From: Myotis daubentonii
Lineage: Eukaryota > Chordata > Mammalia > Chiroptera > Vespertilionidae
Reading direction: 5' to 3'
Assembly: GCF_963259705.1 (NCBI RefSeq)
Contig: NC_081841.1
Span: forward strand, 94,410,559-94,474,558
DNA length: 64,000 nt
In this document: positions 35,510 through 47,252 of the stretch, piece after piece
Layout: each line of letters opens with the position of its first letter
Numbering within the stretch: position 1 is the stretch's first letter
The notes under the pieces: generated by a model
What the model was told of the DNA's origin: nothing
What the model saw: the letters and a program-made list of their open reading frames with translations, nothing else
Databases searched by the model: none
Translations under genes and position numbers: made by a program

Positions 35510-35734
35510 CCAAAACCGGTTTGGCTCAATGGATAGAGCGTCGGCCTGCGGACTGAAGGGTCCCAGGTTCGATTCCGGTCAAGGGCATGTACCTGGGTTG
35601 CGGGCACATCCCCAGTGGGAGATGTGCAGGAGGCGGCTGATCGATGTTTCTCTCTCATCGATGTTTCTGGCTCTCTATCTCTCTCCCTTCCTCTCTGTAA
35701 AAAATCAATAAAATATATTTTTAAAAAAATAAAT
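35510..35734 (+). repeat. Ves SINE, near-consensus
   Basis: Intact boxes. Target duplication AAATAACATATACTTTA (35492-35508) and AAATAACATATATTTA (35735-35750). Confidence 0.95.
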
Positions 35735-35750
35735 AAATAACATATATTTA

Positions 35751-37019
35751 AAAGGTTATATGTGAATCAAATAAAATTATATACACCTAATGTGCAGAGA
35801 AAGCACTTGGCCAACTATATATTATTTGATAAACACTAGTTATTGTTATTAATATTAAATATCAGTTCCTAGATTTTAAAAAGATTAATATCTGATTAAT
35901 TCAAATAAAAAAATAATCCCACTTCATTGTAGCACACTCTCCGCTGTCCAGAGCCTTGTACATAGCAGGTCTTCCATGAATGAGTGCAGAACAGAATTAC
36001 CCTTCAAGTTTTATCCACCCCTATCCGCTTCCATTCCTCACCCCCGACCCACCACCCAGCTGCAACAGCCATGCCAGAACCAGGCAGAGGGTAGGAAGCT
36101 GGTGTAAATGTCTGCCTCCCTGGCTGCATTCCTTAGCTAAATATAAATGATTTGTACAGTCCATTGTTTGAAATTATCCATAATACCTCTCCTCCCCTCC
36201 CCTCCATTACTTATGATGATAAGCTGACTGTACATCTTTATAGCAGAACTACATACAAAACATTCCCAATAACTATTTTTAGTAGAGAGAGGAAAGCGGG
36301 CTGGTACACAAGGATCAGAGCCTGAGTCCTCAGTTTTCCCCACTAGTCCAGGAAAGCTTCCTGGAGGAGGAAATGCCTGAGTCAGAGAGAGGACAGTTGC
36401 AGGTCAGAAGGGCACCCTCACATAATGAGTTTGGTTCTCTGAACCAAAGGGAGGTGAGTGGCTGCCTTCTTGTTCCCATTTTGGGGAAAGGTCCACACAG
36501 CCCAGGGGATCCCATACTACCCAATGCTTCAAATTTCCCTGGACACTGCAGGCCTCCAGGGAAGAGGTAGAGAAGAAACCAGTATCTTTTGCAAAGAAAG
36601 GCGAACCAAGACTCCAGTTTGGAGATACACAAGTACAAATACTGCCCTCATAACAAGCCAGTTTCTTCTTTGGACTTTTTTTATTTAACCACAAGAAAGT
36701 TTCTTAAAGTTCCAAAGCTGAGGCACAGATGGACTACATCGTGTACCTCGAGGTGTGCCAAAGCTCTGTCACTCTGAGTGCCGATCAGCCAGCAGTGACC
36801 CAAGGAAGGGGGGAGGGGTGGGGTGGGGGAGGGCCTCGGGCGGGATCCCAGTCCTGACCGAACCCCTAGCCCTCCCTGGGGGCGCTGTATGGACAGCCCC
36901 CAAGCCACTGGGGTCTCCTGGACCACACTGTCAGAAACCCATGACAGCTCCCAGGCTCTCCCTTTCTGCTGCACCCTTCAGACCGCCCATCCCTTCGCCA
37001 GGGACCCCACGGCTCACCC
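35751..37019. other. Non-coding flank of the CpG island
   Basis: No repeat or exon is recognised; GC content climbs towards the island. Confidence 0.5.
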
Positions 37020-37317
37020 TCCCTCGCTCCACTCTCAAAAGGTCCTCCGAGCCTCTCCGTGCAACTCCCTCCTCGCCCCGATCCCGGGCCCCCACACACA
37101 CCTTCCTCTTCCTGGGCAGAGAGCCTGCCCCATCCCTCCCTCATTCCGCCCCACAGCCGCCCTCCCGACACCCCCTTCTCGGGGCGCCCCTGAGGCGCTC
37201 CCTTCTCTGGAAACCTGGTGAAGGGCTCGCCTAGCTCACCCAAAGCCGGCCCGGATCCCGCAAGCTCGCCCGGCCCGCTCCCTCGCCCGCCACCCGCCCG
37301 CCCGGGGCCGCGCTCAC

Positions 37318-37400
37318 CGAGCTCCCAGGAATGCGGGATCCCGGCTCCCTCGCGCTCCCTCGCCGCCACCGCCACAGCCACCGCCAGCGGAAACGGGGGG
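37318..37400 (-). other. TSPAN9: Putative non-coding first exon (TSPAN9?), donor end
   Basis: On the minus strand the sequence ends CTGGGAGCTCG|GTGAGCGC, a near-perfect donor inside the CpG island. Upstream of it lies a GGC/GGT-rich stretch typical of a GC-rich 5' UTR. The 5' end is not determined; 37400 is only a guess placed before the GC-box array. No tetraspanin coding sequence (for example a start MARGCLCC) is visible in the 37 kb that follow on the minus strand, which fits a long first intron. Confidence 0.45.
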
Positions 37401-37680
37401 CGGGGCCTGCCCAGGAATGGCGAGGCTGCGGGGCGGGGCCGGCCGCGGGAGGGGGCGGGGCTATGCCGCGGAGGCGGGGCGAGGCGAGGCCGCGGGGCGG
37501 GGCCTGCCTGGGAATGGTAGGGTTGCGGGGGCGGGGGCGGGGCGGGACAAGGCCGTGGGGCGGGGCGAGGCGAGGCCGAGGGGCGGGGCCTGCCTGGGAA
37601 TGGTAGGGTTGCGGGGCGGGGGCGGGGCGAGGCAAGGCCGTGGGGCGGGGCGAGGCCGCGGGGCGGATGGAGGAGCGGGG
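37396..37680. repeat. GC-box tandem repeat, period about 87-96 bp
   Basis: The phrase GGGGCCTGCC...GGAATGG recurs at about 37402, 37498 and 37585, each followed by strings of GGGGCGGGG and GCGAGGC. This makes about three imperfect units of a GC-rich minisatellite in the CpG island. Confidence 0.75.
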
Positions 37681-38220
37681 CCACGGGGGCCGGGGCCCGG
37701 GCCTGGGCTGAGCACGAGGGGCGGGGTGACAGGGCTGCCAGAAGGAGCTGGAGCGGGCTCCGGGGGCCCGGCCGAGGTTGCGGGAGGATCGGGGGGTCTG
37801 CAACACCCCCTGTCTGGTTCCCCTGCGTCAAAGCTGGAGGGAGCCCGAGGAGGGAAGCCAGGGTCGTGCTGGGCACGGGTTCCCCATACTGTCGGGCCGC
37901 CTGTGGGTCTCCGGAACCCCCGCACCACCGCCTGGATTCTCGGATTGGCCGCTCATCAGAGGCGCTAGGACGCCTTCCCCTCGCCCTACGGCCCGAGCAG
38001 CAGCCGGGACCTGACTTGGGGAGGGGAGGTCAGGGCCTGTGTGTGCGCGCTCCTGGGCTCGGCCCCATTCACCGCCCTAGGCCCTCGCTGCTTGCGGGGA
38101 TCTCAGCTTTCCCCCTGGGGCCAGGCTCTCTGATCTCACCACCCCCACATCCACACCTAAGAAATCCTTCCCTGGTATTTGGGGCGGACTATTTGAGATG
38201 TTGACGTGCGGGTGTGTATT

Positions 38221-38844
38221 AGATACTGCCGGGAGGAGCCGCTCTCTGTGTCCCCAGGAGCTAAAGGCCTCCAAGTGTTGGTAAAGGGCATGGTATGCCC
38301 GGAAGAACTGAACTGAAGCAGGAAAAACTCAAGTTAGACATCTTTGGCGGAGTGCTTCCTATAGGCTTTCCAGGCCTGGATTCTTGAAGCAGAAGACCCT
38401 ACTCTTCTCAGAAGTGATGACTGGCAGCCGTCATCATCATTATTGCCATCAAATGTATTCTGTGCTCCCCATGTGCACGATCATGGTCTAAGTATGATTT
38501 GAGACAAAGTTTTAGCCCTGGTTATATGCTCCTAATTAGACTGGCAGTTTCCACTCATGTCCTCAGCCCCCGCCCCCTCATACACACAGTCTTGTTTGTG
38601 TCTTTTAGACTTAAATCAATAACCCATCTCCTGACTCTCCATTCCCCTCCTTCAAAACCTTATTCAACATCCCACCCATAAATTCTTCCAAGGCTAGCCC
38701 CCATTAGCCCCAATCTCTCCAGCCCTCTAGCACATATTTGCAAACTCCAACCAATTTCCAGAAGAAATTGATACCCAGAGGAAAGGGGGCTTGCTAATGA
38801 TGTCTGCCGGGGACTGTTCTTACTGTAAAGGCCACGGGAGGCAG
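38221..38844. other. Non-coding, nothing recognised
   Basis: This lies upstream of the presumed TSPAN9 promoter. Confidence 0.5.
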
Positions 38845-38965
38845 CCTGGTGTGGTAGAAACCACAGGGCTTTGGAGCCATACGGATTTGGAGTCCTGGCT
38901 CTGCCTTTCATGCACTGTGACCTCTCTCGTTTCTTCACCTTAATAATACCAATGCCACAGGGTTG
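38845..38965 (+). repeat. MIR-type SINE
   Basis: 'tggagccatacggatttggagtcctggctctgcc ... actgtgacc' follows MIR. Confidence 0.7.
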
Positions 38966-39884
38966 ATGGGATGGCCAAGATGATGGGGGCAAAAGCACAA
39001 CATTTGATTTTGTTAGCTTCCTCCTGCCCTTTAAAAAAGATAAGCAAATTTGATAACCAGGGATTATGAATGAGCCTTAGGGATGGAAGAAACCTTAGAA
39101 AAAACCCTTCAAGCAATAACCCAGGAAGTGGCCACGCTGCTCACCCTCCTTCAACACAACCAGAGAAGGAGGACTCAGTGCCTCCAAAGGGGTTTACAGC
39201 TGCAGGAAAAAGCCATGGAGAAAGCGACAGATGATACGTAATCATTCAACATAAGGAGGCTTGCAGTCTGTGAGGCAGGCACATACTACTAGGTCCACAG
39301 GACAAAACTCAAATAAATACCTGACAAGGAGGCAAGATTTTAGGGCAGGAACTCCCCAAAGCATGTTGTCACTGTTCACTGCACCAGGCTTCTGAGGAAT
39401 GCCAGTGAGTTTGTGGCCTGGAGATTCTGGAAGTGCTGAGGAAAAGGTAGGGTGACTATATCCAGGTTGTCGGGAACATCCCATTTACTACTCCTGACAT
39501 AGTTATTAATAGTCCCCCATTCACTCTCAAAATATCTTAGTTTGGACAATAAATTTTATATAGGTCACATTAACTATGAACAAAGGAAGTATTCCAAACA
39601 GCTCCTACCAGCCCTTCATATCAGCAATTCTGCTGGAATCTCTGCATCCCCAGAGACTTCAAAAGATAGTATGTCAGTTTATCCCCCTTGAAATCACCAA
39701 ATCCAATCAAAAATGACAAACAAGCAAAAATTAAGTTTCCAGCCAGCCACCCCAAGTCAAGGGACAGACAGTGCTTGCTGAATTGTGACACCTAGTGGGG
39801 AGAATTCACACAGTTGGAGGCTTTTTCCGACACTGCATTTAGCCAGTTTTCTTTTTCACTTGTAGCTTGTAAAGCACAGAACAG
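38966..39884. other. Non-coding, nothing recognised
   Basis: No exon or named repeat is evident. Confidence 0.5.
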
Positions 39885-40375
39885 CAGTTAATATTTTCCA
39901 AATGCTTATGTGCCAGGCACAGGTCTAACTACTTTACATGTTCTAATTCATTTGACCCTCACAAGAATTCCATGAGGTAGCTACTATCATCAGCCCTCCA
40001 TTTTAAAAGATGAGGAAATTGAGGATAAAAAAAAATTAGGTAAGCCCTATAGGCTTGGCTCAGTAGCTGAGCGTAGACCTATGAACCATGAGGTCACTGT
40101 TTGATTCCCAGTCCAGGTACATGCCTGAGTTGCGGACTCGATCTCCAGTGACGGGCGTACAGAAGGCAGCCGATCAATGATTCTCTCTTATCATTGATGT
40201 TTCTATCTCTCTCTCCCTCTCCCTTCCTCTCTGAAATCAATTGGGGGTTGGGGGGGGGGTTAAAAATAAGTTAAGTAACTTCCCCCAGGTCATTTAGCCA
40301 GTAAATGACTGCCAGGGTTTAACCCCAGGTTGTCTGGTTGCAGATCCTGGCACTTAACTGCTACTCTATCCAGCT
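39885..40375 (-). repeat. MIR-type SINE, split by Ves
   Basis: 'gtgccaggcacaggtctaac ... catgaggtagctactatc' to 40042 resumes at about 40262 with 'gtaacttcccccaggtcatttagccag'. Confidence 0.75.
40043..40261 (+). repeat. Ves SINE
   Basis: tRNA-like head with TGGCTCAGTAGCTGAGCG, CT-rich body and a G tract in the tail. AATTAGGTAAG and AATAAGTTAAG flank it imperfectly. Confidence 0.85.
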
Positions 40376-40482
40376 TCTATCAGTTGCATGTGCAAAGTTA
40401 CTTCAGAGGTGTCTTCATATCTTCGATCAACTCTCCTACATGAGATGACAAAAAGGGGGAGTGAGAACAGAGTGTACTAGGA

Positions 40483-40551
40483 CAGCAGTTGCCAACCTTT
40501 TGGACCTCACAGACCACCAGTGGTCCGCACACCATCCATTAGTGACCGCTG
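40483..40551. mobile_element. Minimal hAT-like MITE, 69 bp
   Basis: CAGCAGTTGCCAACC...GACCGCTG lies between TACTAGGA (40475-40482) and TACTAGAA (40552-40559). It contains the palindrome ACCACCAGTGGT. Confidence 0.72.
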
Positions 40552-40715
40552 TACTAGAAGGTCAGCATCCACATCTACCAATAATGAGTGGTCAAATCTA
40601 CCCAGGATTAAAATCAGGGCATTAAACCAGACAATGAGAAGACATACAGTGTCAGTTAAGTGCACAGTGGAGCTGCTAGTTTAAAGAAGGAGAGTGAAAA
40701 ATGAAATAGTTCCTT

Positions 40716-40904
40716 GCCCTGGCCAGTGTGGCTCAGTTGATTGGGCATCGTCCTGTACTCTGAAAGGTTGCTGGTTCAATTCCCCATCAGGGCTTATGCC
40801 CCAGTTGTGAGCTCAACCCCTGGTAGGGGGCATACAGGAGGCAGCTGGTTTCTCTCTCCCTCTCCCTTCCACTCTCTCTAAAAATCAATTCTTTAAAAAA
40901 AAAG
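40716..40904 (+). repeat. Ves SINE
   Basis: Target duplication AATGAAATAGTTCCTT (40700-40715) and AATGAAGCAGTTCCTT (40905-40920). Confidence 0.93.
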
Positions 40905-40920
40905 AATGAAGCAGTTCCTT

Positions 40921-41629
40921 CCCTGCATCAGCCTCTTCAACAACATTTGTTTGTGCAAACTAAACAGTGGTTGCTGGTTACTTGCTGGTGGCTAATTCCA
41001 GCAGGTCATAAATGCAAGCAGTTCATCAAAAGGTTGGTCACCTTGAGGCTTCAGCAGGGCTAAGATACATATTATTGCCTGCTGAGGGCATTTCCCCAAA
41101 CCTGAAAATCTACATGTTATTACCTGCTGCTGGCCAAACAGCTGAACAGCCAAAGGCAGTCCCCCCAACCTGATACTTTACTGCTTACCAAACTTTACCT
41201 TTGATATGTGTGTTTGCTTTGCTTTAGGGCAAAAATGTGTGAATAAAAAGCCCTGGGTCCAGAGATTCAGAGAGAACTTGGTCACTAGAGCTAAGCCTTC
41301 CTGGGCTCCACCATGTATTCCAAATTTATATTTCATGTCTAGTCTCTTTATTAATTTACTCGGAGCCCTTTCTCCAGATTCCTGAACCCTTCTAGATGCA
41401 GGGTAACACCCGGCAGTCACTGAAGCCTATCAGCTGCACCAAGAGGACCCACACCAAGACCTCCCACCGTTGTCAGGGTGAGGCAGGCAGAAGTGACCAA
41501 GACTGTTCTGCTTCTTTCTAGGCTCCCTCTTCTAAAGAATACAGATCATCCCAAGGACCCCTCCCCTCCTTCCTTCAACTTCTTTCTCTTCCAAAGCTCA
41601 AAGTGGTGAGTGTAGCAGGATTGAGGGGA
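40921..41629. other. Non-coding, nothing recognised
   Basis: No exon or named repeat is evident. Confidence 0.5.
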
Positions 41630-41771
41630 CCATTAGGCTTTGCAGACCAGATGGTCTCTGTCACAACTACTCAATTCTGCCATTGTAGCACAAAAGCAGC
41701 CATAGGCAATGCATAAATGAATGACCACAACTGTGTTTCAATAATACTTTACTTACAAAAACATGTATCAG
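41630..41771 (+). repeat. Ancient interspersed repeat, family not named
   Basis: 'aggctttgcagaccagatggtctctgtcacaactactcaattctgccattgtagc' is a common mammalian repeat; the same family appears at 54520-54714. Confidence 0.55.
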
Positions 41772-42250
41772 CCCTGGCTGGTGTGGCTCAGTTGGTTAGA
41801 GCGTCGTCCCATACATCAAAAAGTTCCAGGTTTATCCGGCCATCGTGGTTCAGTGGTTGAGCATCAACCTATGAACCAGAAGGTCACAGTTCAATTCCCA
41901 GTCAGGGCACATGCCCAGGTTGTGGACTTGATCCCCAGTAGGGGACATGCAGGAGGCAGCCGATCAATGATTTTCTCTCATCATTGGTGTTTCTATCTCT
42001 CTCATCCCTCTCCCTTCCTCTCTGAAATCAATAAAAATATACTTTAAAAAAATTTTTTTAAGGTTTTGGGTTCAATTCCTGGTCAGGACACATACCCAGA
42101 TTATGAGTTTGATCCCAGTCAGGGTGTGTACAGGAGGCAACCAATTGATGTTTCTCTTTCACATCAATGTTTCTCTTTCTCTCCCTCTCCCTTCCTTGAT
42201 CTAAAAACAAACAAACAAAAACATGTCCTCAGGTGAGGATTAAAAAAAAA
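41772..42250 (+). repeat. Ves SINE (outer), split by a second Ves
   Basis: The head at 41772-41834 and the rear at about 42060-42250 join at the B-box region (GGTTCCAGG / GGTTCAATTCC). Confidence 0.87.
41835..42059 (+). repeat. Ves SINE (inner)
   Basis: Complete copy from TCCGGCCATCGTGGTTCAG to 'aatcaataaaaatatac' plus A/T tail. CCAGGTTT and AAGGTTTTGGG at the edges are a poor target duplication. Confidence 0.87.
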
Positions 42251-43827
42251 CACAGGTAACCCCTGCACCAAATTAGGGCCTTCAAATTCCTATCTTCAGA
42301 TGTATTATAGGGGTGAGAGTGGGTTGAATCCAAGTTCTCAAGTGTGAAGAACAAAGAAAAATGGATTAAAATCATTGAGCATAAATGAACACCAGTAACT
42401 CTGGGTGGGTGTGCACATGTACATGTGTGATTCTGGTTGAGTCAGTGCCTGCAGGAAGCATGCACATTCAAGGAGTGGCTGGTTTGGAGCTGCCTAGATT
42501 TTGCAAAGTCTTGGTCAGACCTTTCTAAAGAAGTGCAGATTCTATGTCTGGAATTCCTGGTGTTCAACATGTACTCTATAAAGACAGAAATGCACAACAT
42601 TGTGAAATCAGACAAAGTATACAGGCCAAGAAAAGCAGAACATCCCTGCAGAAGGCCTTTGGGAAAGCTAAAGCTGTTGGTTGGCATTTGTCCGGCTATT
42701 GTAGAATCTCAGAAACACATGATAACAACTATCTGTGAGTGTGCATGCGTGTGTGTGTATGTGTGTGTGTGTGTGTGCGCCACTTGTATACCATCTAGCT
42801 GAACATGTGAGCAGCAACTGAAAGATTTGCATGGTGGGTTGTAATCAATAAATATAACAATAGCCATTTCAGCTACATTTGTATCAACTTCCTTAATGAT
42901 CTTAGAATATTCCTATATGCTTATGAAAGGCAATTCCATTGTTTAAAATCACACTTCAAATTCTGCCCTGCAGCCCAAAAACCGTTAAACCCAAATACGA
43001 ATTTGCCATAGTACAGGAAATGTTAGTATGCCTGGAGCAACGGAATCGGGGCCAGGGGCATGATGCAAGATAAGAGGAAAGAATCACATAGGCAGCAGAC
43101 TATGCCAGGTCATGTTAAGGATTTTGCATGTACATATGTCTTAAATACGTCATAAATTGAAGTGTTTTAAATAAGAGAGTGAGAGGATCCGATTTGCATT
43201 TTGAGACTATTTGGCTGTAGTATAGAGTGCAAATTGGAGGGTTGCAGGGACCAACATGGAGACAATAGGCTTTAGCAGTGGTCTAGGTACAAGATGAAGT
43301 TAGCTTGGTCTAGGATGGTGGTAGTGACAAAGGAGGGATATCATAGACCTAAGAGAGGTTTGGAAAGTGAAATGTACAGATTGGCAATGAATATGATGGA
43401 TCAGGGAGGGAAGGGTGTCGAGGTTTCTGGCCAGCCTAAGAGGATGGTTGGTGGAGCCAACCATGGAGATAGGCGACAGGGGAAGAGGATTAGATTGACG
43501 GGGAAAATAGACAATGGCTAGTAAGTATCCATCAGATTTAGTGAGTTTAAGGTCACTGGGGATCTTGGCAAAAGCCTTTTTTGTTTTGGGTTTTTTTGGG
43601 GGATGGGGGTTGTGTGTTTTTTCTTTGCCATGATGAGGCAGAAGCTGTGATGAAAAGAATTGAGAGGGAGTAGGAGCTGAGAAATGGAGATAGTAAGACA
43701 ATTCTTTAAAAAAATTAAAAAGTTGTAGGGAAGATATATAGGGCAGATAGCTGAAGGAAACTGTAGATCAAATGAGGGTTTGGGGAATTTAACAGGAAGA
43801 ATTGAACCTCTTTAAAACCTTGTGTTG
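42251..43827. other. Non-coding with (TG)n
   Basis: TG microsatellite at 42749-42780. 'gaggatccgatttgcattttgag ... ggctttagcagtggtctaggta' near 43190-43290 looks like an old repeat that I cannot name. Confidence 0.5.
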
Positions 43828-44003
43828 CCCTGGCCAGGTAGCTCAGTTGGTTAGAGAGTTGTCCTGATACGCTGATGTTGCAGGTTTGATTCCCCAGTCA
43901 GGGCACATAAAATAATCAATCAGTGAATGTACAAATAAGTGGAACAACAATTCAGTGTTTCTTTTTCTCTCTCCTTTCCTCTTTAAAATCAATTTTTTAA
44001 AAA
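43828..44003 (+). repeat. Ves SINE variant
   Basis: Has the extra 'aaataagtggaac' motif seen also at 13215-13440, so both belong to one subfamily. Confidence 0.85.
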
Positions 44004-45350
44004 ACTGTGGGGAGAAAAATCCTACTTCTGGTATGGAGAAAAAAACTCGTAATTGACCAACCTGTACAATCTGGACAACATACCAAAAAAAAAAAAAAAA
44101 AAAAAAAGCCATTAACCCCACCACCAAAAATACAAAACCCCAACTACCTGAGGACTCCTGAGAATGAACCCAAGTTGGTATGAGACGAGTTCCCATTTTT
44201 GTAGATTTCCCCTATGTTGGCTGCAGTCACATGTGCAGCATAGGGTGGCTAAAATTCCAATAGAAAACCCACTGTCTTTCAGGCAGAGGAACCAGACACA
44301 GCCCAGAGCAACCAAAGTTGCAGCACAGTAAAGGGAGAATCCTGAAGGGAGGCAAGGAGAAAGCCAAAGAAGAGAAACCCAAAATTCTCTATATAAACTC
44401 TCTTCCAAGTCTGTGGCACATGCCTGGACCACACATGAGCAGAACCCCAGCTAAAGATAAAAGAACCAAACTGAGACTTGAGCAATTGCTGGCTACAGGT
44501 AAGGCAGAGGCTATAGTTTGAATAAAACCAAGTTAATTGTCTGGTAAAAGAAAACTATTAACATTTATCTGAGGGATAAAGTAGAATCCAGAGTCTCCTC
44601 TACATAACCTTCAAAATTTTAGGATATAATCCAAAAATTGCTCAAAGAACCAGAAAAATGTGACCCATTCTCAAGAGAAAAGTAAACAACAGAGGCCAAT
44701 TCCAAAATAACTCGGATGTTGGGATTATCAGACAAGGATTTTAGAGCAGCTATTATAACACTGTTCCAGGATATATATATATATAAAAATACATTTGAAA
44801 TAAATTAACAGAAAATGAAAAGCAAAAATATAAAATGTTCTTTTAAAAACCAAATGGAAATTTTAGAACTAAGTATTTGGAATTTTAAAATTCACTGGAT
44901 GGGCTTAAAGATCTCAGTGGAAAAAGAAAATGAGTTTGAATATAGATCAATAGAAATAGTCGATCTGAAAGAAAAAAGAGGAAAAAGATGGCATAGAAAA
45001 AAAGATAACAGTCACAGGGATCCATGAGACAATATCAAAATGTCTATTACATGGGTAACTGGAGTCCCGGAAGAAGAAAGAGAAAATGGGACAGAAAAGT
45101 ATATATTTAAAAGCTGATGGTGAGGATCGAGTCGAGAGGAAGTGGCTGAATATATGGGAAAGATATGAGACCACAAATAATAGTTCTTATATAAGGAGGA
45201 AAGGGATGAAATCCAAATTGTAAGTGTAAGGATTTGGCAAAGTCAGAAAAGATGATAGCACTTGCATTGCAAGAGGAGGGAAAAGAGCACAGAATGGGAG
45301 CAAACATAGGCGAATTTATGTCCTAGGTGGGGATTTTCATTAGGTGACTT

Positions 45351-45569
45351 CCAATCCCCAGTGGATAGAGTATCGGTCTGCAGACTGAACGGTCTTGGGT
45401 TCAATTCCGGTCCAGGGCACGTGCCTGGGTTGTGGTCTCGATTCCTAGTAGGGGGCGTGCAGGAGGCAGCCAATTGGTGATTCTCTTTCATCAGTGATGT
45501 TTCTATCTCTCTCTCTCTCTCCCTTCCTTGCTGAAATCAATAAAAACACACTTTTAAAAAAAGTAAAGC
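45351..45569 (+). repeat. Ves SINE, head truncated
   Basis: 'ccagtggatagagtatcggtctgc ... gggttcaattcc' to 'aaatcaataaaaacacac'. AAAAAGTAAAG follows. Confidence 0.85.
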
Positions 45570-45570
45570 C

Positions 45571-45791
45571 GAAACCGGTTTGGCTCAGTGGATAGAGCAT
45601 TGGCCTGCGGACTGAGCGGTCCCGGGTTCGATTCCGGTCAGGGGCATGTGCCTGGGTTGCGGGCACATCCCCAGTGGGAGGTGTGCAGGAGGCAGCTGAT
45701 CAATGTTTCTCTCTCATCGATGTTTCTAACTCTCTATCTCTCTCCCTTCTTCTCTGTAAAAAATAAATAAAATATATTTAAAAAAAAAAAA
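45571..45791 (+). repeat. Ves SINE, young
   Basis: CCGAAACCGGTTTGGCTCAG start, near-consensus. AAAAAGTAAAG lies on both sides. Confidence 0.93.
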
Positions 45792-46060
45792 AAGTAAAGA
45801 AAGAGCAAATGGCTGAGGCACATACACTGAGACTGCCTGAAAGGAGTCTTAAAGATAACAGGAGAAACAAAATGACAACCTATCACCAGTATAAAAGGCA
45901 GGAGAGCCAGAAGGTAGACTGCTCCAGGAGAAAGGAAAGAGCCAAGCTGACGCTTTTAAATTGGAATCAAGCCTAGTGAATTCAACAGAGTTGGGTGAAA
46001 TGAAATTGTGCGACTATCAATAAAATGACCAGAGGATGATGGTTGATAAGACACACAGGA

Positions 46061-46161
46061 TCATAAAAGTGATGAGGGACACATTTGCAGCCCTGGCCAG
46101 GGCATCTGGGATCTAAGCCAATATTCGACCATTATGGCATAGACAGGTTAATATTATAATT

Positions 46162-46209
<48 letters not shown>

Positions 46210-46576
46210 ATATAGCATGACAATTAAATTGTTTTTTAAGAAGAAGCTGGTAGCTAAAAGCTGGTGGTTAAAAAGGGGAAAATAAAATGAAAAGCTTTTA
46301 CAGTAGAACATATATTTCTAAAGGACTTAGGGTTGGAGTTACATTGGACATTTCACAGTAAACTCATTTTCTGGTTCTGTTATTGGAGTGACCGAAAAGT
46401 GGAGACTCCTCCTCCCCCTCCGTCCTCATGTGGGTAATTTGATTCACACCACAAGCATTCAGGTACTGGTCCCTAATAACATTCACCTCTTAAAGAAACC
46501 AGGGCTCCTTGGAGAGTAGCTGATTCCTTATTGTGGACAAGAAAAGTCAAAGCAGACCTAAGTCTTCCAGATGATG
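46061..46576. other. Non-coding with (AC)22
   Basis: CA microsatellite at 46165-46208; nothing else is recognised. Confidence 0.6.
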
Positions 46577-46595
46577 CCAGAAGCATGTTAATTTT

Positions 46596-46814
46596 TTTTT
46601 TTTTTTTAATCCTCACCTGAGGATATTTTCCCATTGATTTTTAGAGAGAGTGGAAGGAAGGGGGAGAGACAGAGAAACATTGATGTGAGAGAAACACATC
46701 GATTGGTTGCCTCCCTGACACACCCTGACCAGGGCTCAGCTCCTGACTGGAATTGAACCCAGGACCCTTCAGTCTGTGGGCCAACGCTCTATCCACTGAG
46801 CCAAACCAGCTAGG
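46596..46814 (-). repeat. Ves SINE
   Basis: Target duplication CCAGAAGCATGTTAATTTT (46577-46595) and CCAGAAGCATATTAATTTT (46815-46833). Confidence 0.95.
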
Positions 46815-47047
46815 CCAGAAGCATATTAATTTTGAAGCAGTGTTAAGAGGAAAAGAGACACAGACAAAACAAAAACAAAAACAAATGGAGACAATCTGAG
46901 TATCAGAGAAAAAACAAAAGTCTTTATGAAAAGCCTGAGTCCATAATGGCATTAAAACGAGTTAGACCAAAAAAAAAGGTACATGTGAATTCCCCAAAAT
47001 GTCAACTATTCAAACAATGCCATGATTTGGTCAATAATTAAGCTGTG

Positions 47048-47252
47048 GCCCTAGCTGGTTTGGCTCAGTGAATAGAGTGTCAGCCTGTGGATTCAAGGGT
47101 CCCAGGTTCAATTCTGGTCAGGGCACGTGCCTGGATTGTGGGTTCCATCCCCAGTAGGGGGCATGCAGGAGGCAGCCAACCAATGATTCTCTCATCATTG
47201 ATGTTTCTATCTCTCTCTCCCTCTCCCTTCCTCGCTGAAATCAATAAAAATA
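47048..47252 (+). repeat. Ves SINE, tail interrupted by a Helitron
   Basis: GGCCCTAGCTGGTTTGGCTCAG start, ending 'aaatcaataaaaata' where the Helitron begins. Confidence 0.9.

Larger units (their letters stand above)
37020..38220 (-). promoter_or_regulatory. TSPAN9: CpG island promoter, probably of TSPAN9
   Basis: CpG density and GC content rise sharply relative to everything else in the window. Many GGGGCGGGG GC boxes (Sp1-type sites) lie between about 37396 and 37680, directly upstream, on the minus strand, of a consensus splice donor at 37318/37317. In human the gene following TEAD4 on the same strand is TSPAN9, whose first exons are non-coding. The island lies about 24 kb downstream of the TEAD4 stop, which suits that gene. 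The assignment is by gene order only; a bidirectional or unannotated transcript is possible. Confidence 0.6.
44010..46060 (+). repeat. HAL1/L1-like LINE, split by two Ves SINEs
   Basis: 'aaaatgtgacccattctcaagagaaaag', 'ggatgttgggattatcagacaaggattttagagcagctattat' and later 'gaaagagcaaatgg' are typical. Pieces are about 44010-45350 and 45792-46060. No long open frame remains. Confidence 0.6.

Noticed and set aside
35529..35711. Recurring short frames reading MDRASACGLKGPRFDSG
   Set aside because: They are the translated tRNA-like head of Ves SINEs and recur at every young copy.
1..37300. Coding exons of TSPAN9 on the minus strand
   Set aside because: No tetraspanin start, CCG motif or membrane segments of this gene are visible; a long first intron is the likely reason.
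36866..37876. 336-codon minus-strand open frame across the CpG island
   Set aside because: The predicted protein is Pro/Arg/Ala-rich low-complexity sequence from a GC-rich tandem repeat; stops are rare in all frames here.
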